DNA from: Caenorhabditis remanei
Taxonomy: Eukaryota > Nematoda > Chromadorea > Rhabditida > Rhabditidae
DNA: 64,000 nucleotides
NCBI RefSeq assembly: GCF_010183535.1
Contig: NW_026526144.1
Location: 207,055 to 271,054, forward strand
Direction: 5' to 3'
The notes beneath the pieces were generated by a model. It had not been told where the DNA came from. It worked only from the letters and a program-made list of their open reading frames with translations, and did not search any database. Shown piece after piece: positions 11,721 through 22,127 of this stretch. A program made the translations under genes and the position numbers. Each line of letters begins with the position of its first letter. Within the stretch, counting starts at the first letter, position 1.

Positions 11721-11822
11721 GTTATTTTGTCTCCCCTAAAGGAGACGTTCCAAAATTTATAGCTAACGCCAAATTTCTTTGGGTCAGTTTTCGGGCGTAC
11801 CTCAAACTTGGGTAATTAAACC
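11721..11822 (-). ncRNA. SL1 RNA gene, copy 8
   Basis: Intact copy, standard spacing. Confidence 0.95.
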
Positions 11823-12180
11823 GAAGCTATCGGTGTGTCTCTAGACTTACGCAAACGCAGCGGCCGACACCAATCGAGGCTCGCGACCGTCACTATCTTT
11901 TCACTACTCTTCTTCTTCTTCTTCACTTCCCAAAATTACCTATCCAAACTTGGGTAATTAATTCGGGACACACACTAACTCTCAAACTTGGGTAATTAAT
12001 TATTGAAAAAGTCTCAAACTTGGGTAATTAAGTCTTTACACAAACTCTCGAACTTGGGTAATTCTACCCACTTTCATCGAGTTGTCATCATCTCACTACC
12101 ACTCCTCCTCCTCTCTAACCGCCATCGATTCTTTCCGATTTCCTCCCCATTTTTATACGAAGATTGGCGTTGAGAGAAAT

Positions 12181-12299
12181 GCTTACGACCATATCACGTT
12201 GAATGCACGCCATCCCGTCCGATCTGGCAAGTTAAGCAACGTTGAGTCCAGTTAGTACTTGGATCGGAGACGGCCTGGGAATCCTGGATGTTGTAAGCT
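12181..12299 (+). rRNA. 5S rRNA gene, copy 8
   Basis: Intact; heads the unit that is later broken by the NeSL-1-like insertion. Confidence 0.97.
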
Positions 12300-12645
12300 T
12301 TTTGCCTTTTTTATTCTTCATTTACATTATCGAAAACTGCTTATGAATGTGTTCGTTTGATTTTTAATACTGTTTTCATCAATAAAACAATCCATTTCAT
12401 ATGTTTATTTCAAGAATTAAGAAAAAAATTATTTTTCGCTCCAATTTTTTTTTCCATTTGCAAAAATTTGCAAAACATTCATAAAATTATTGATTATTGA
12501 TTTTCCTCATTTTCACGTTTGATTCATATTCGAGAAATGAAATCTACCAAGAAATTCATTTTGAAACTCTGATTCGGGTTACTGTCGATTTTTTTCAAAT
12601 AGCGAAAATGAAATGTTCAAAACACTTATTTTCGAATTCTTTTTA

Positions 12646-12747
12646 GTTATTTTGTCTCCCCTAAAGGAGACGTTCCAAAATTTATAGCTAACGCTAAATT
12701 TCTTTGGGTCAGTTTTCGGGCGTACCTCAAACTTGGGTAATTAAACC
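12646..12747 (-). ncRNA. SL1 RNA gene, copy 9 (sequence variant)
   Basis: Differs from the other copies by + strand T instead of C at 12695, that is A instead of G at about RNA position 53, in the loop region before the Sm site. The exon and donor are unchanged. It lies about 150 bp from the NeSL-1-like insertion. Confidence 0.93.
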
Positions 12748-13063
12748 GAAGCTATCGGTGTGTCTCTAGACTTACGCAAACGCAGCGGCCGACACCAATC
12801 GAGGCTCGCGACCGTCACTATCTTTTCACTACTCTTCTTCTTCTTCTTCACTTCCCAAAATTACCTATCCAAACTTGGGTAATTAATTCGGGACACACAA
12901 TGGCGAGCCTGCTACAGCGGCGGGAGTCTACCTCACGGTAGGTCCGCTAGCTGTGATGTAAGAAATCATTAAACTCTTCATCAGTTTGGTTCATTTGTAC
13001 AAAGTGGGTTTGTGCAGATGGGTCGAGTTCAGGGAACCCCAGGGTCTATGTGTTCATCACTAC

Positions 13064-13658
13064 CAGAGCTGTGCGGAAGTGAAATTTTTTGAAAAGGAAG
13101 AAGGAAGAAGGAAGAAGGAAGTGAAATTTTTAAAAAGGAAGAAGGAAGAAGGAAGAAGGAAGTAACTTTTTCAAAAGGGAAGAAGGAAGAAGGAATAAAA
13201 AGTGAAAAAAGCCCGGAAGAAGGAAGAAGGAAGGAAGAAGGAAGGAAGAAGGAAGGAAGAAGGAAGGAAGAAGGAAGGAAGAAGGAAGGAAGAAGGAAGG
13301 AAGAAAGAAGTTGGGTTCCGAACCGGGAAATCGGAAGTTAATTTTGAAAATGACAAATTTGAGGAAACTTTTTTCTAGTCATCTCTGAAAACGAATTTTG
13401 ATGTTGTTTCATACGAAATTCCGTCAAAACCACCAAAATTCCGCCAAAATTCCGTCGAAAATTACAAAATTTCAGTAAACTTTTCAACAGAAGAAGGAAC
13501 AAGGAAGAAGGAAATAAAATTTCCTTGAAAAGGGAAGAAGGAAGAAGGAAGAAGGAAGTAAATTTTTCAAAAGGGAAGAAGGAAGAAGGAATAAAAAAGT
13601 GAAAAAAGCCCGGAAGAAGGAAGAAGGAAGTCGAAGGAAGGAATTCCGCACAGCTCTG
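13064..13658. mobile_element. hAT-like MITE with internal GGAAGAA repeats
   Basis: 595 bp inside the 3' untranslated part of the NeSL-1-like element. It is flanked by an 8-bp target duplication ATCACTAC (13056-13063 and 13659-13666). Inverted ends are CAGAGCTGTGCGGAA and its complement (15 bp). An 8-bp duplication and CAGAG ends fit the hAT superfamily. It has no coding capacity. The interior is largely GGAAGAA/GGAAG repeats in two blocks separated by about 150 bp of unique sequence. A block around 13165-13230 recurs around 13560-13630. Confidence 0.85.
13085..13640 (+). repeat. GGAAGAA minisatellite blocks
   Basis: Purine-only GGAAGAA and GGAAG units occupy roughly 13095-13310 and 13495-13640. 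The purine/pyrimidine strand asymmetry could favour triplex formation. Open frames on the other strand here are repeat translations, not genes. Confidence 0.9.
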
Positions 13659-14131
13659 ATCACTACTATGCTGGTCAGTAGCTGCTTTGATGGTTTCGGA
13701 CCCTGGGTATTTACCATCCCCCTCCCTTATATGAACAATGATTATTATCAGATCAGGATTCCTCCAACTATGTCATAGTCGTCGGGTGTTGGCACACCAC
13801 TGACTATGACGGAGTTTCCCGCCAGGAGCCTCACGGCCTTCAACTTTCCCTTTCAGGTTTGCACCCTCCAGATCGAGTCGGCATCCAACCGGTCCGCGCG
13901 TGTGTTCTTCAGGCCAGAGCTCTATTTCAGATCTAGAGACAGAGACCATCCGAAACACAATGCCAGATCAGATTGCGGTGGTTGGGCATCCTTACTTCCG
14001 GGTCGCTACCCAACTCCTCCCTACCGCCCACACGGAGAGTACCGGAAGATACTCTCCCCCAATGAGGAGCCGGTTTAGCTGTTAGCTAATGCCGACTTTG
14101 ATTTTGATGTTGGGGGCTTATCTGACGGTAT

Positions 14132-17100
14132 TCACCGTGAGACGCCTTGTCCAACGTTTTCTTGGAAGAACTGGTTCTGGCTGTTTTTGCCTGTTTGCCG
14201 AGCACCAGTTTGTTTTTTGGATCCTCGCCAATTTTTGCCTTTTTTGGACTTTGATCTTCTCTTTTTCTCTTCCTCCGATCTTTTCTCCTCCGGCCTTGTT
14301 TTAAAAGGCTGGAATCGATCTGAGACCTGGACATTATCCATCGGTTCGTCTCCGAATCTGACTTCCTGCTGGTCTTTTCTGCAGTACAGTTCGGTCACGA
14401 TTTTGTAGCTATCTCCGAAGATATGCCTCCAGTAGATTTGTTTGGAAGATTCAAGAGCAATCATGGAGATGTCCGGGATCAAGTTTCTGATTTGCCCATC
14501 GGAAAGACCCAGCATTCTCAGAGAGTTTGAGGTGTCTGGCCAGTAGGATCCAAGACTTCCAACCACTAGTGGAAGGATTACTGCTCTCTTTCCCAGTCTT
14601 GCGAAGTAATCAATAAAGTGACTGTACTTTTTCATCTTCCAGTCCCACGCGGCTTCAATCGCAACAACTCCATTTTCGTATGGTACCGTAACATCCGCTA
14701 GTAGGACTTCCGGTCCATCTTTCTGTATCATGATGATATCTGGACGCTCTCTGGTTGGTCCGGGCTCCGTATCCACCATTATGTCATAGAAGTTGTTGTT
14801 TTTTCTTCCTTTTATCACCTCTTGCAGGATTCTGTTTAAGACACGATCATGCCTCTGGGTGATTCCAGTTGAAAAGTTGTATTTGCAATGCTGGAGGATG
14901 TGAGCCTGGGACTCGCATTCGTAGCCGCACCACCTGCAGTTTTTCGGAAGTTCTTTACTGAAGTTATTTCCATTGCAGACCAGCTGGCTCAGCCGTGCTG
15001 GGTGTACGAACTTTTGGGTGGATATGCTGCAGTTCTTTCCATCATTGACAAACTTATTCGATTGTGGGTGAAGTTGGAGCACTTGCACAACCTTGCTTTT
15101 GACTGGCTTGATTTCCAAGAAGGTCTTGAGCAACGCCGCTTTCACCAAGTCTTTCAGCTTCGTCACCAGTTTCATACTGTCAGCTTTCGAGAATACTTTG
15201 ATCTGTGAGTTTTCTGATGCTTGTACTTCTAAAGCAATTTCACCATTTTCTGGGATGAATCTCATTGACTTAAGCGGTGCTCCTTGATTAACGCTGAGCG
15301 TTCGAATAGCTTCGTTCATTCTCGAGAAGAGGCTGTAACCTCCTTTCGTGATTGCTTTCTTGGTGTTCAGGTACTCGCACTGCTCTTCGAGCGTAACTTT
15401 CTGGGTTTTCAGTCCCATCACCTTCGCCGTGATTCTGCTCAACGCTTTCTTGTGGATGGAGGAGATGTATTCGTCGTCTGACCACAGTTTGAACAGTGTA
15501 GACGCCAAGAACGTTATGAGACACGTGAATCGAGGAGACAAGACTCCGAGTCCTCCATTCTTCACCGGAATTTGGAGATATTCGAGTGGTGATCCTCGAA
15601 TAGGGATGTTGTGATACATCTTCACACTTTTCATGACTGTGTTCTCAAACTCCTTTAACTCCGTCAGCTTTGGAGTGGCGTTTCTGAACATGTGTTGCAG
15701 TCTCGGCAGAATGAATGCCTTTAGCACATCAAGTTTCTGGTTCGGCGCCAGGTCTGTGTCGTGGACCTTTTGGAGTTCCGCGGCTATCTGAGTCAGGGAT
15801 TCTGATTCCGAGGCTCTACCACCGTTTCCTGTTTTGACTCCGAGATACTTGTAGGTATCCCCATCCTTCATAGTCCGAATGGCCATTCCTTGAATCTTGA
15901 TTCGTGCAAACTGGTCAACACTTCCTTTTTTGATTGTCAGTGAAGCACACTTCTTTGGCTTGAAAATCAGGGCAACACTTCGACAATCCTTGTCCAGTTG
16001 ATTGAGCATATCTTGCATCTCTTCCTTGTTGTTGGTAAGGATGGCAAGATCATCAGCGAACGCCAGACACCGTACGTCATTGCTCACGCAACTGTAACCT
16101 ATCTTTCTCGCCTGGTGTCTTCGGATGATGCCTTCGAGACAGATGTTGAATAAAGTCGGTGAGATGGGATCACCCTGTTTAACTCCGGCTTCAATCATGA
16201 TGTTCTGAGTTTTCTGCTCCGCTGTCTTGACTCTCATTGACGATCCATTATACATGTCACTGATTATGTTGATAACTGATGCAGGATACCCGAATGAGGC
16301 AAGTGATCTTCTGATCAACTCATGTGGCACGCTTCCGAAAGCATTTGTCAAGTCTAGCCATGCGCATGACAGGTTTCGGTTGAGAACTGTGGCAGTGTCT
16401 ATGCACATCCGCAGAATTCCGATCGATTCGTTGCACCCATCGATTGCCTGGAAGCCTCGTTGGCATCTACTGATGACTCCTGGAACTGAGGAGATTCTCC
16501 TATTCCAGACTGAGGAGTAAAGTTTGTAAACAGTAGCCATCAGAGAGATGGGTCTCCAATTCTCTGGCTTCTTTCTTTCCTCTTCAGTGCAGTCTTTCGG
16601 TAGCAGAACCGTTTCCGCTTCTTTCCAGTGGCTCGGAATCTTTCCGTGTTGTCGACATTCATCGAACAACATCGCCAGACGTTCTCCTTCCGGATCAAAC
16701 CATTTCAGATCACTGTACTTCACTCCATCAGTTCCGGGAGAGGTATCTTTGATCTTCGCAAGTATGGCTTTCACTTCTCCTGACGAGATCGGATCTTCAA
16801 TGCTTGGGTCCACTTTTGCTCTTTTGATTCCACTGCACACAGTATTCAATGCTTCTTCTGTTACTGGTTGTGCTTTCAGGGTATGCCTGAAGTGGTTTTC
16901 CACGACGTTAATATCAATTTCACATTGTGCGGAGTGTTTCCCAATTATCACATTGAAAGTCTTTGCTCGGTTCTTGGCATACTGGATTCTGAGCGGCTCG
17001 TTAGATTCTTTTACAAATCGATCTTTTGGTTTCACCGCTTCTGTCCTTCTGCTCGTCTGCGTCGCCATCTCACCTTCATTCAGCAATGGTGGTGGGCATC

Positions 17101-18229
17101 TTGCAGTTATCTTATCTACCAGATACTTGTTTCCATTGTTTGCCTTGAGGATGGCGGCAGTGAGTGAGTCGGCAATCCAGGTTAGTGTCTGGATGTTAGA
17201 CCCTTGCTCTTGGTACGATTCCATTTGTCTATCGAACCAAGTTCTCACTTGCTCAATGAGCTTCGCCGGCTCCCCTTTTGGTTGAACTTTCTTCGTCGGC
17301 CCCCCTTTTGGCTGAGCTTTCTTCGACGACTCCCCTTTTGGCTGAGTTGTCTTTGCCTGCAGATTCTTTTTGCCATACTTTCCCTTCCTCTTTGACGTTT
17401 GCTTTTTCGTCACTTCTGGGCTAACAATTCTCATTGCTGGCAGGCTTGGAGTCACTTTCGGTTCCGTAGTGGGCTCTTCTGCTGGTGGACTGTTGCTCGT
17501 CACCTCCATCTCTTCAGTTTCTCCTGCAAGTGGCAGAAACTTTCCAGGTGAGACGACTTTGATCTCTGGACCAATGAATTGTCTCTTGGCTTCTGGAGAG
17601 ATGTTTGGTGATCGTTCAGTTACCACTCCCCTCTTTCTAGTATTTCCCACCACTTTCCAGCCTTCATCTTGTTCTGGCTCGCGACTCTTCGGTGTCTCTT
17701 GATGCTGTGGAATAGGATCCACTTCCATGTTTCCTACATCCATCATCGGTGTAGCTGAACGAGAACACGTCGGACAGACGGCACACTGGCTGCTTCGACT
17801 TGTGGGTCGACTTTGGGCGAAACTTTTTCCCGGAGAGTTATAATATTTGATTTTTTCAGCAAATATCTCGTAGTTGGGTTTCAGTTCTTCAAGGAGATTT
17901 CTTCGGAAGTTTTTCACGTCTTCCTCTACTTCCTCCATTTCCCATTCGGTATCTTGGATGAAGGCTTCCGCCATTTTTATCACAAATACCCCACAGTTGT
18001 AGCTGTCTCTTTGTCTTGGCTGTTCATCCTGTTCCTTTGGGATAATCAGTCCAAGTTCGTTCACCAACTCTTCAATATAACTACTCATTCGCGATCCAGT
18101 CGGATCATAGAATGCAGCAATTCCATTCGAGATGGTCAAGAGCGTCCAGTGTTCGTCTGCACAGATCGGAAACACGACTCTGTTCTTTCCGTCTTCCAGA
18201 TTCCTCTGGATAAGTGGGACTAGGTCTCT
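14132..18229 (-). CDS. NeSL-1-like polyprotein: Ulp1 protease, RT, endonuclease (5' truncated)
   Basis: About 1,365 codons open from the 5' junction to a stop at 14132; the true N-terminus is lost. Residue numbers count from the junction. First is a Ulp1/C48 cysteine protease with catalytic His28 (EHWTLL), Asp43 (FYDPTGS), Gln74 and Cys80 (SYNCGVF). A long basic, Lys/Gln/Pro-rich linker includes PKGE/PKGG repeats near residue 300. Reverse transcriptase has GVKQGDPISP and FADD near residue 725. A CxxC...HxxxxxHC zinc finger (CRWCGYEC...AHILQHC) lies near 1100. The restriction-like endonuclease (RPDI...LLADVTVPY) lies near 1165-1185, and a basic tail ends the protein. This order is that of NeSL-type elements. 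No internal stop or frameshift was seen, so truncation is recent. The enzyme nicks the target and primes reverse transcription there. Confidence 0.9.
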   Translation of the reverse strand, partial: RDLVPLIQRNLEDGKNRVVFPICADEHWTLLTISNGIAAFYDPTGSRMSSYIEELVNELGLIIPKEQDEQPRQRDSYNCGVFVIKMAEAFIQDTEWEMEEVEEDVKNFRRNLLEELKPNYEIFAEKIKYYNSPGKSFAQSRPTSRSSQCAVCPTCSRSATPMMDVGNMEVDPIPQHQETPKSREPEQDEGWKVVGNTRKRGVVTERSPNISPEAKRQFIGPEIKVVSPGKFLPLAGETEEMEVTSNSPPAEEPTTEPKVTPSLPAMRIVSPEVTKKQTSKRKGKYGKKNLQAKTTQPKGESSKKAQPKGGPTKKVQPKGEPAKLIEQVRTWFDRQMESYQEQGSNIQTLTWIADSLTAAILKANNGNKYLVDKITARCPPPLLNEGEMATQTSRRTEAVKPKDRFVKESNEPLRIQYAKNRAKTFNVIIGKHSAQCEIDINVVENHFRHTLKAQPVTEEALNTVCSGIKRAKVDPSIEDPISSGEVKAILAKIKDTSPGTDGVKYSDLKWFDPEGERLAMLFDECRQHGKIPSHWKEAETVLLPKDCTEEERKKPENWRPISLMATVYKLYSSVWNRRISSVPGVISRCQRGFQAIDGCNESIGILRMCIDTATVLNRNLSCAWLDLTNAFGSVPHELIRRSLASFGYPASVINIISDMYNGSSMRVKTAEQKTQNIMIEAGVKQGDPISPTLFNICLEGIIRRHQARKIGYSCVSNDVRCLAFADDLAILTNNKEEMQDMLNQLDKDCRSVALIFKPKKCASLTIKKGSVDQFARIKIQGMAIRTMKDGDTYKYLGVKTGNGGRASESESLTQIAAELQKVHDTDLAPNQKLDVLKAFILPRLQHMFRNATPKLTELKEFENTVMKSVKMYHNIPIRGSPLEYLQIPVKNGGLGVLSPRFTCLITFLASTLFKLWSDDEYISSIHKKALSRITAKVMGLKTQKVTLEEQCEYLNTKKAITKGGYSLFSRMNEAIRTLSVNQGAPLKSMRFIPENGEIALEVQASENSQIKVFSKADSMKLVTKLKDLVKAALLKTFLEIKPVKSKVVQVLQLHPQSNKFVNDGKNCSISTQKFVHPARLSQLVCNGNNFSKELPKNCRWCGYECESQAHILQHCKYNFSTGITQRHDRVLNRILQEVIKGRKNNNFYDIMVDTEPGPTRERPDIIMIQKDGPEVLLADVTVPYENGVVAIEAAWDWKMKKYSHFIDYFARLGKRAVILPLVVGSLGSYWPDTSNSLRMLGLSDGQIRNLIPDISMIALESSKQIYWRHIFGDSYKIVTELYCRKDQQEVRFGDEPMDNVQVSDRFQPFKTRPEEKRSEEEKKRRSKSKKGKNWRGSKKQTGARQTGKNSQNQFFQENVGQGVSR

Positions 18230-18427
18230 CAAACTTGGGTAATTAATTATTGAAAAAGTCTCAAACTTGGGTAATTAAGTCTTTACACAAACTCTCGAAC
18301 TTGGGTAATTCTACCCACTTTCATCGAGTTGTCATCATCTCACTACCACTCCTCCTCCTCTCTAACCGCCATCGATTCTTTCCGATTTCCTCCCCATTTT
18401 TATACGAAGATTGGCGTTGAGAGAAAT

Positions 18428-18546
18428 GCTTACGACCATATCACGTTGAATGCACGCCATCCCGTCCGATCTGGCAAGTTAAGCAACGTTGAGTCCAGTT
18501 AGTACTTGGATCGGAGACGGCCTGGGAATCCTGGATGTTGTAAGCT
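18428..18546 (+). rRNA. 5S rRNA gene, copy 9
   Basis: Intact; first after the NeSL-1-like insertion. Confidence 0.97.
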
Positions 18547-18892
18547 TTTTGCCTTTTTTATTCTTCATTTACATTATCGAAAACTGCTTATGAATGTGTT
18601 CGTTTGATTTTTAATACTGTTTTCATCAATAAAACAATCCATTTCATATGTTTATTTCAAGAATTAAGAAAAAAATTATTTTTCGCTCCAATTTTTTTTT
18701 CCATTTGCAAAAATTTGCAAAACATTCATAAAATTATTGATTATTGATTTTCCTCATTTTCACGTTTGATTCATATTCGAGAAATGAAATCTACCAAGAA
18801 ATTCATTTTGAAACTCTGATTCGGGTTACTGTCGATTTTTTTCAAATAGCGAAAATGAAATGTTCAAAACACTTATTTTCGAATTCTTTTTA

Positions 18893-18994
18893 GTTATTTT
18901 GTCTCCCCTAAAGGAGACGTTCCAAAATTTATAGCTAACGCCAAATTTCTTTGGGTCAGTTTTCGGGCGTACCTCAAACTTGGGTAATTAAACC
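18893..18994 (-). ncRNA. SL1 RNA gene, copy 10
   Basis: Intact copy, standard spacing; used as the reference for the upstream motifs described below. Confidence 0.95.
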
Positions 18995-19028
18995 GAAGCT
19001 ATCGGTGTGTCTCTAGACTTACGCAAAC

Positions 19029-19044
19029 GCAGCGGCCGACACCA
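19029..19044 (-). promoter_or_regulatory. Candidate proximal sequence element of SL1 gene
   Basis: A GC-rich block (GGTGTCGGCCGCTGCG on the - strand) lies about 35-50 bp upstream of the SL1 start. It stands out in an AT-rich spacer and is unchanged in all units. SL1 RNA genes are transcribed by RNA polymerase II from snRNA-type promoters with a proximal element in about this position. The assignment is from position and composition only. Confidence 0.4.
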
Positions 19045-19114
19045 ATCGAGGCTCGCGACCGTCACTATCTTTTCACTACTCTTCTTCTTCTTCTTCACTT
19101 CCCAAAATTACCTA

Positions 19115-19238
19115 TCCAAACTTGGGTAATTAATTCGGGACACACACTAACTCTCAAACTTGGGTAATTAATTATTGAAAAAGTCTCAAACTTGGGTAAT
19201 TAAGTCTTTACACAAACTCTCGAACTTGGGTAATTCTA
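19115..19238 (-). repeat. Cluster of four SL1-exon-like copies (representative unit)
   Basis: Four - strand segments resemble the SL1 exon: 19115-19136, 19152-19174, 19184-19204 and 19219-19238. Each keeps the core AATTACCCAAGTT. They are spaced about 32-38 bp apart and lie 120-245 bp upstream of the SL1 start. None is followed by a clear GT donor. The same cluster recurs in every complete unit. The Kolobok and NeSL-1-like insertions both lie in it. Confidence 0.85.
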
Positions 19239-19352
19239 CCCACTTTCATCGAGTTGTCATCATCTCACTACCACTCCTCCTCCTCTCTAACCGCCATCGA
19301 TTCTTTCCGATTTCCTCCCCATTTTTATACGAAGATTGGCGTTGAGAGAAAT

Positions 19353-19471
19353 GCTTACGACCATATCACGTTGAATGCACGCCATCCCGTCCGATCTGGC
19401 AAGTTAAGCAACGTTGAGTCCAGTTAGTACTTGGATCGGAGACGGCCTGGGAATCCTGGATGTTGTAAGCT
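19353..19471 (+). rRNA. 5S rRNA gene, copy 10
   Basis: Intact 119-nt copy in a standard unit. Confidence 0.97.
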
Positions 19472-19817
19472 TTTTGCCTTTTTTATTCTTCATTTACATT
19501 ATCGAAAACTGCTTATGAATGTGTTCGTTTGATTTTTAATACTGTTTTCATCAATAAAACAATCCATTTCATATGTTTATTTCAAGAATTAAGAAAAAAA
19601 TTATTTTTCGCTCCAATTTTTTTTTCCATTTGCAAAAATTTGCAAAACATTCATAAAATTATTGATTATTGATTTTCCTCATTTTCACGTTTGATTCATA
19701 TTCGAGAAATGAAATCTACCAAGAAATTCATTTTGAAACTCTGATTCGGGTTACTGTCGATTTTTTTCAAATAGCGAAAATGAAATGTTCAAAACACTTA
19801 TTTTCGAATTCTTTTTA

Positions 19818-19919
19818 GTTATTTTGTCTCCCCTAAAGGAGACGTTCCAAAATTTATAGCTAACGCCAAATTTCTTTGGGTCAGTTTTCGGGCGTACCTC
19901 AAACTTGGGTAATTAAACC
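19818..19919 (-). ncRNA. SL1 RNA gene, copy 11
   Basis: Intact copy, standard spacing. Confidence 0.95.
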
Positions 19920-20277
19920 GAAGCTATCGGTGTGTCTCTAGACTTACGCAAACGCAGCGGCCGACACCAATCGAGGCTCGCGACCGTCACTATCTTTTCA
20001 CTACTCTTCTTCTTCTTCTTCACTTCCCAAAATTACCTATCCAAACTTGGGTAATTAATTCGGGACACACACTAACTCTCAAACTTGGGTAATTAATTAT
20101 TGAAAAAGTCTCAAACTTGGGTAATTAAGTCTTTACACAAACTCTCGAACTTGGGTAATTCTACCCACTTTCATCGAGTTGTCATCATCTCACTACCACT
20201 CCTCCTCCTCTCTAACCGCCATCGATTCTTTCCGATTTCCTCCCCATTTTTATACGAAGATTGGCGTTGAGAGAAAT

Positions 20278-20396
20278 GCTTACGACCATATCACGTTGAA
20301 TGCACGCCATCCCGTCCGATCTGGCAAGTTAAGCAACGTTGAGTCCAGTTAGTACTTGGATCGGAGACGGCCTGGGAATCCTGGATGTTGTAAGCT
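20278..20396 (+). rRNA. 5S rRNA gene, copy 11
   Basis: Intact 119-nt copy in a standard unit. Confidence 0.97.
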
Positions 20397-20742
20397 TTTT
20401 GCCTTTTTTATTCTTCATTTACATTATCGAAAACTGCTTATGAATGTGTTCGTTTGATTTTTAATACTGTTTTCATCAATAAAACAATCCATTTCATATG
20501 TTTATTTCAAGAATTAAGAAAAAAATTATTTTTCGCTCCAATTTTTTTTTCCATTTGCAAAAATTTGCAAAACATTCATAAAATTATTGATTATTGATTT
20601 TCCTCATTTTCACGTTTGATTCATATTCGAGAAATGAAATCTACCAAGAAATTCATTTTGAAACTCTGATTCGGGTTACTGTCGATTTTTTTCAAATAGC
20701 GAAAATGAAATGTTCAAAACACTTATTTTCGAATTCTTTTTA

Positions 20743-20844
20743 GTTATTTTGTCTCCCCTAAAGGAGACGTTCCAAAATTTATAGCTAACGCCAAATTTCT
20801 TTGGGTCAGTTTTCGGGCGTACCTCAAACTTGGGTAATTAAACC
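20743..20844 (-). ncRNA. SL1 RNA gene, copy 12
   Basis: Intact copy, standard spacing. Confidence 0.95.
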
Positions 20845-21202
20845 GAAGCTATCGGTGTGTCTCTAGACTTACGCAAACGCAGCGGCCGACACCAATCGAG
20901 GCTCGCGACCGTCACTATCTTTTCACTACTCTTCTTCTTCTTCTTCACTTCCCAAAATTACCTATCCAAACTTGGGTAATTAATTCGGGACACACACTAA
21001 CTCTCAAACTTGGGTAATTAATTATTGAAAAAGTCTCAAACTTGGGTAATTAAGTCTTTACACAAACTCTCGAACTTGGGTAATTCTACCCACTTTCATC
21101 GAGTTGTCATCATCTCACTACCACTCCTCCTCCTCTCTAACCGCCATCGATTCTTTCCGATTTCCTCCCCATTTTTATACGAAGATTGGCGTTGAGAGAA
21201 AT

Positions 21203-21321
21203 GCTTACGACCATATCACGTTGAATGCACGCCATCCCGTCCGATCTGGCAAGTTAAGCAACGTTGAGTCCAGTTAGTACTTGGATCGGAGACGGCCTGG
21301 GAATCCTGGATGTTGTAAGCT
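21203..21321 (+). rRNA. 5S rRNA gene, copy 12
   Basis: Intact 119-nt copy in a standard unit. Confidence 0.97.
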
Positions 21322-21667
21322 TTTTGCCTTTTTTATTCTTCATTTACATTATCGAAAACTGCTTATGAATGTGTTCGTTTGATTTTTAATACTGTTTTCA
21401 TCAATAAAACAATCCATTTCATATGTTTATTTCAAGAATTAAGAAAAAAATTATTTTTCGCTCCAATTTTTTTTTCCATTTGCAAAAATTTGCAAAACAT
21501 TCATAAAATTATTGATTATTGATTTTCCTCATTTTCACGTTTGATTCATATTCGAGAAATGAAATCTACCAAGAAATTCATTTTGAAACTCTGATTCGGG
21601 TTACTGTCGATTTTTTTCAAATAGCGAAAATGAAATGTTCAAAACACTTATTTTCGAATTCTTTTTA

Positions 21668-21769
21668 GTTATTTTGTCTCCCCTAAAGGAGACGTTCCAA
21701 AATTTATAGCTAACGCCAAATTTCTTTGGGTCAGTTTTCGGGCGTACCTCAAACTTGGGTAATTAAACC
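21668..21769 (-). ncRNA. SL1 RNA gene, copy 13
   Basis: Intact copy, standard spacing. Confidence 0.95.
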
Positions 21770-22127
21770 GAAGCTATCGGTGTGTCTCTAGACTTACGCA
21801 AACGCAGCGGCCGACACCAATCGAGGCTCGCGACCGTCACTATCTTTTCACTACTCTTCTTCTTCTTCTTCACTTCCCAAAATTACCTATCCAAACTTGG
21901 GTAATTAATTCGGGACACACACTAACTCTCAAACTTGGGTAATTAATTATTGAAAAAGTCTCAAACTTGGGTAATTAAGTCTTTACACAAACTCTCGAAC
22001 TTGGGTAATTCTACCCACTTTCATCGAGTTGTCATCATCTCACTACCACTCCTCCTCCTCTCTAACCGCCATCGATTCTTTCCGATTTCCTCCCCATTTT
22101 TATACGAAGATTGGCGTTGAGAGAAAT

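Larger units (their letters stand above)
6493..12898. repeat. 5S/SL1 tandem array, segment 2
   Basis: Seven 5S genes and seven SL1 genes in units of 925, 918, 925, 925, 917 and 925 bp. The 918- and 917-bp units both lack 7 bp of an ATTGATT duplication (near 7880 and 10646); the second also lacks one T of a T-run. A CTTCTTC to CTGCTTC change marks the unit at about 10985. The segment ends at the NeSL-1-like insertion. Confidence 0.95.
12899..18229 (-). mobile_element. NeSL-1-like site-biased non-LTR retrotransposon, 5' truncated
   Basis: It inserts on the - strand between two SL1-exon-like copies of one array unit. The 3' junction is at GGGACACACA/ATGGCGAG (12898/12899) and the 5' junction is at GGT/CTCTCAAAC (about 18227-18230). 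About four bases of the target (CTAA) are missing and no target duplication is seen. The single long ORF combines a Ulp1-type protease, reverse transcriptase and restriction-like endonuclease, which is the NeSL-1 lineage. NeSL-1 was described from C. elegans as specific for SL1 genes, which agrees with this site. The ORF has no ATG at its 5' junction, so the N-terminal end of the element is missing. Confidence 0.88.

Noticed and set aside
13171..13717. Ser/Phe/Leu-rich open frames on the - strand
   Set aside because: Translations of GGAAGAA repeats.
16548..18223. Long + strand open frames of up to 245 aa
   Set aside because: They are antisense to the 1,365-codon NeSL-like ORF, which has clear domains; these are shadows.
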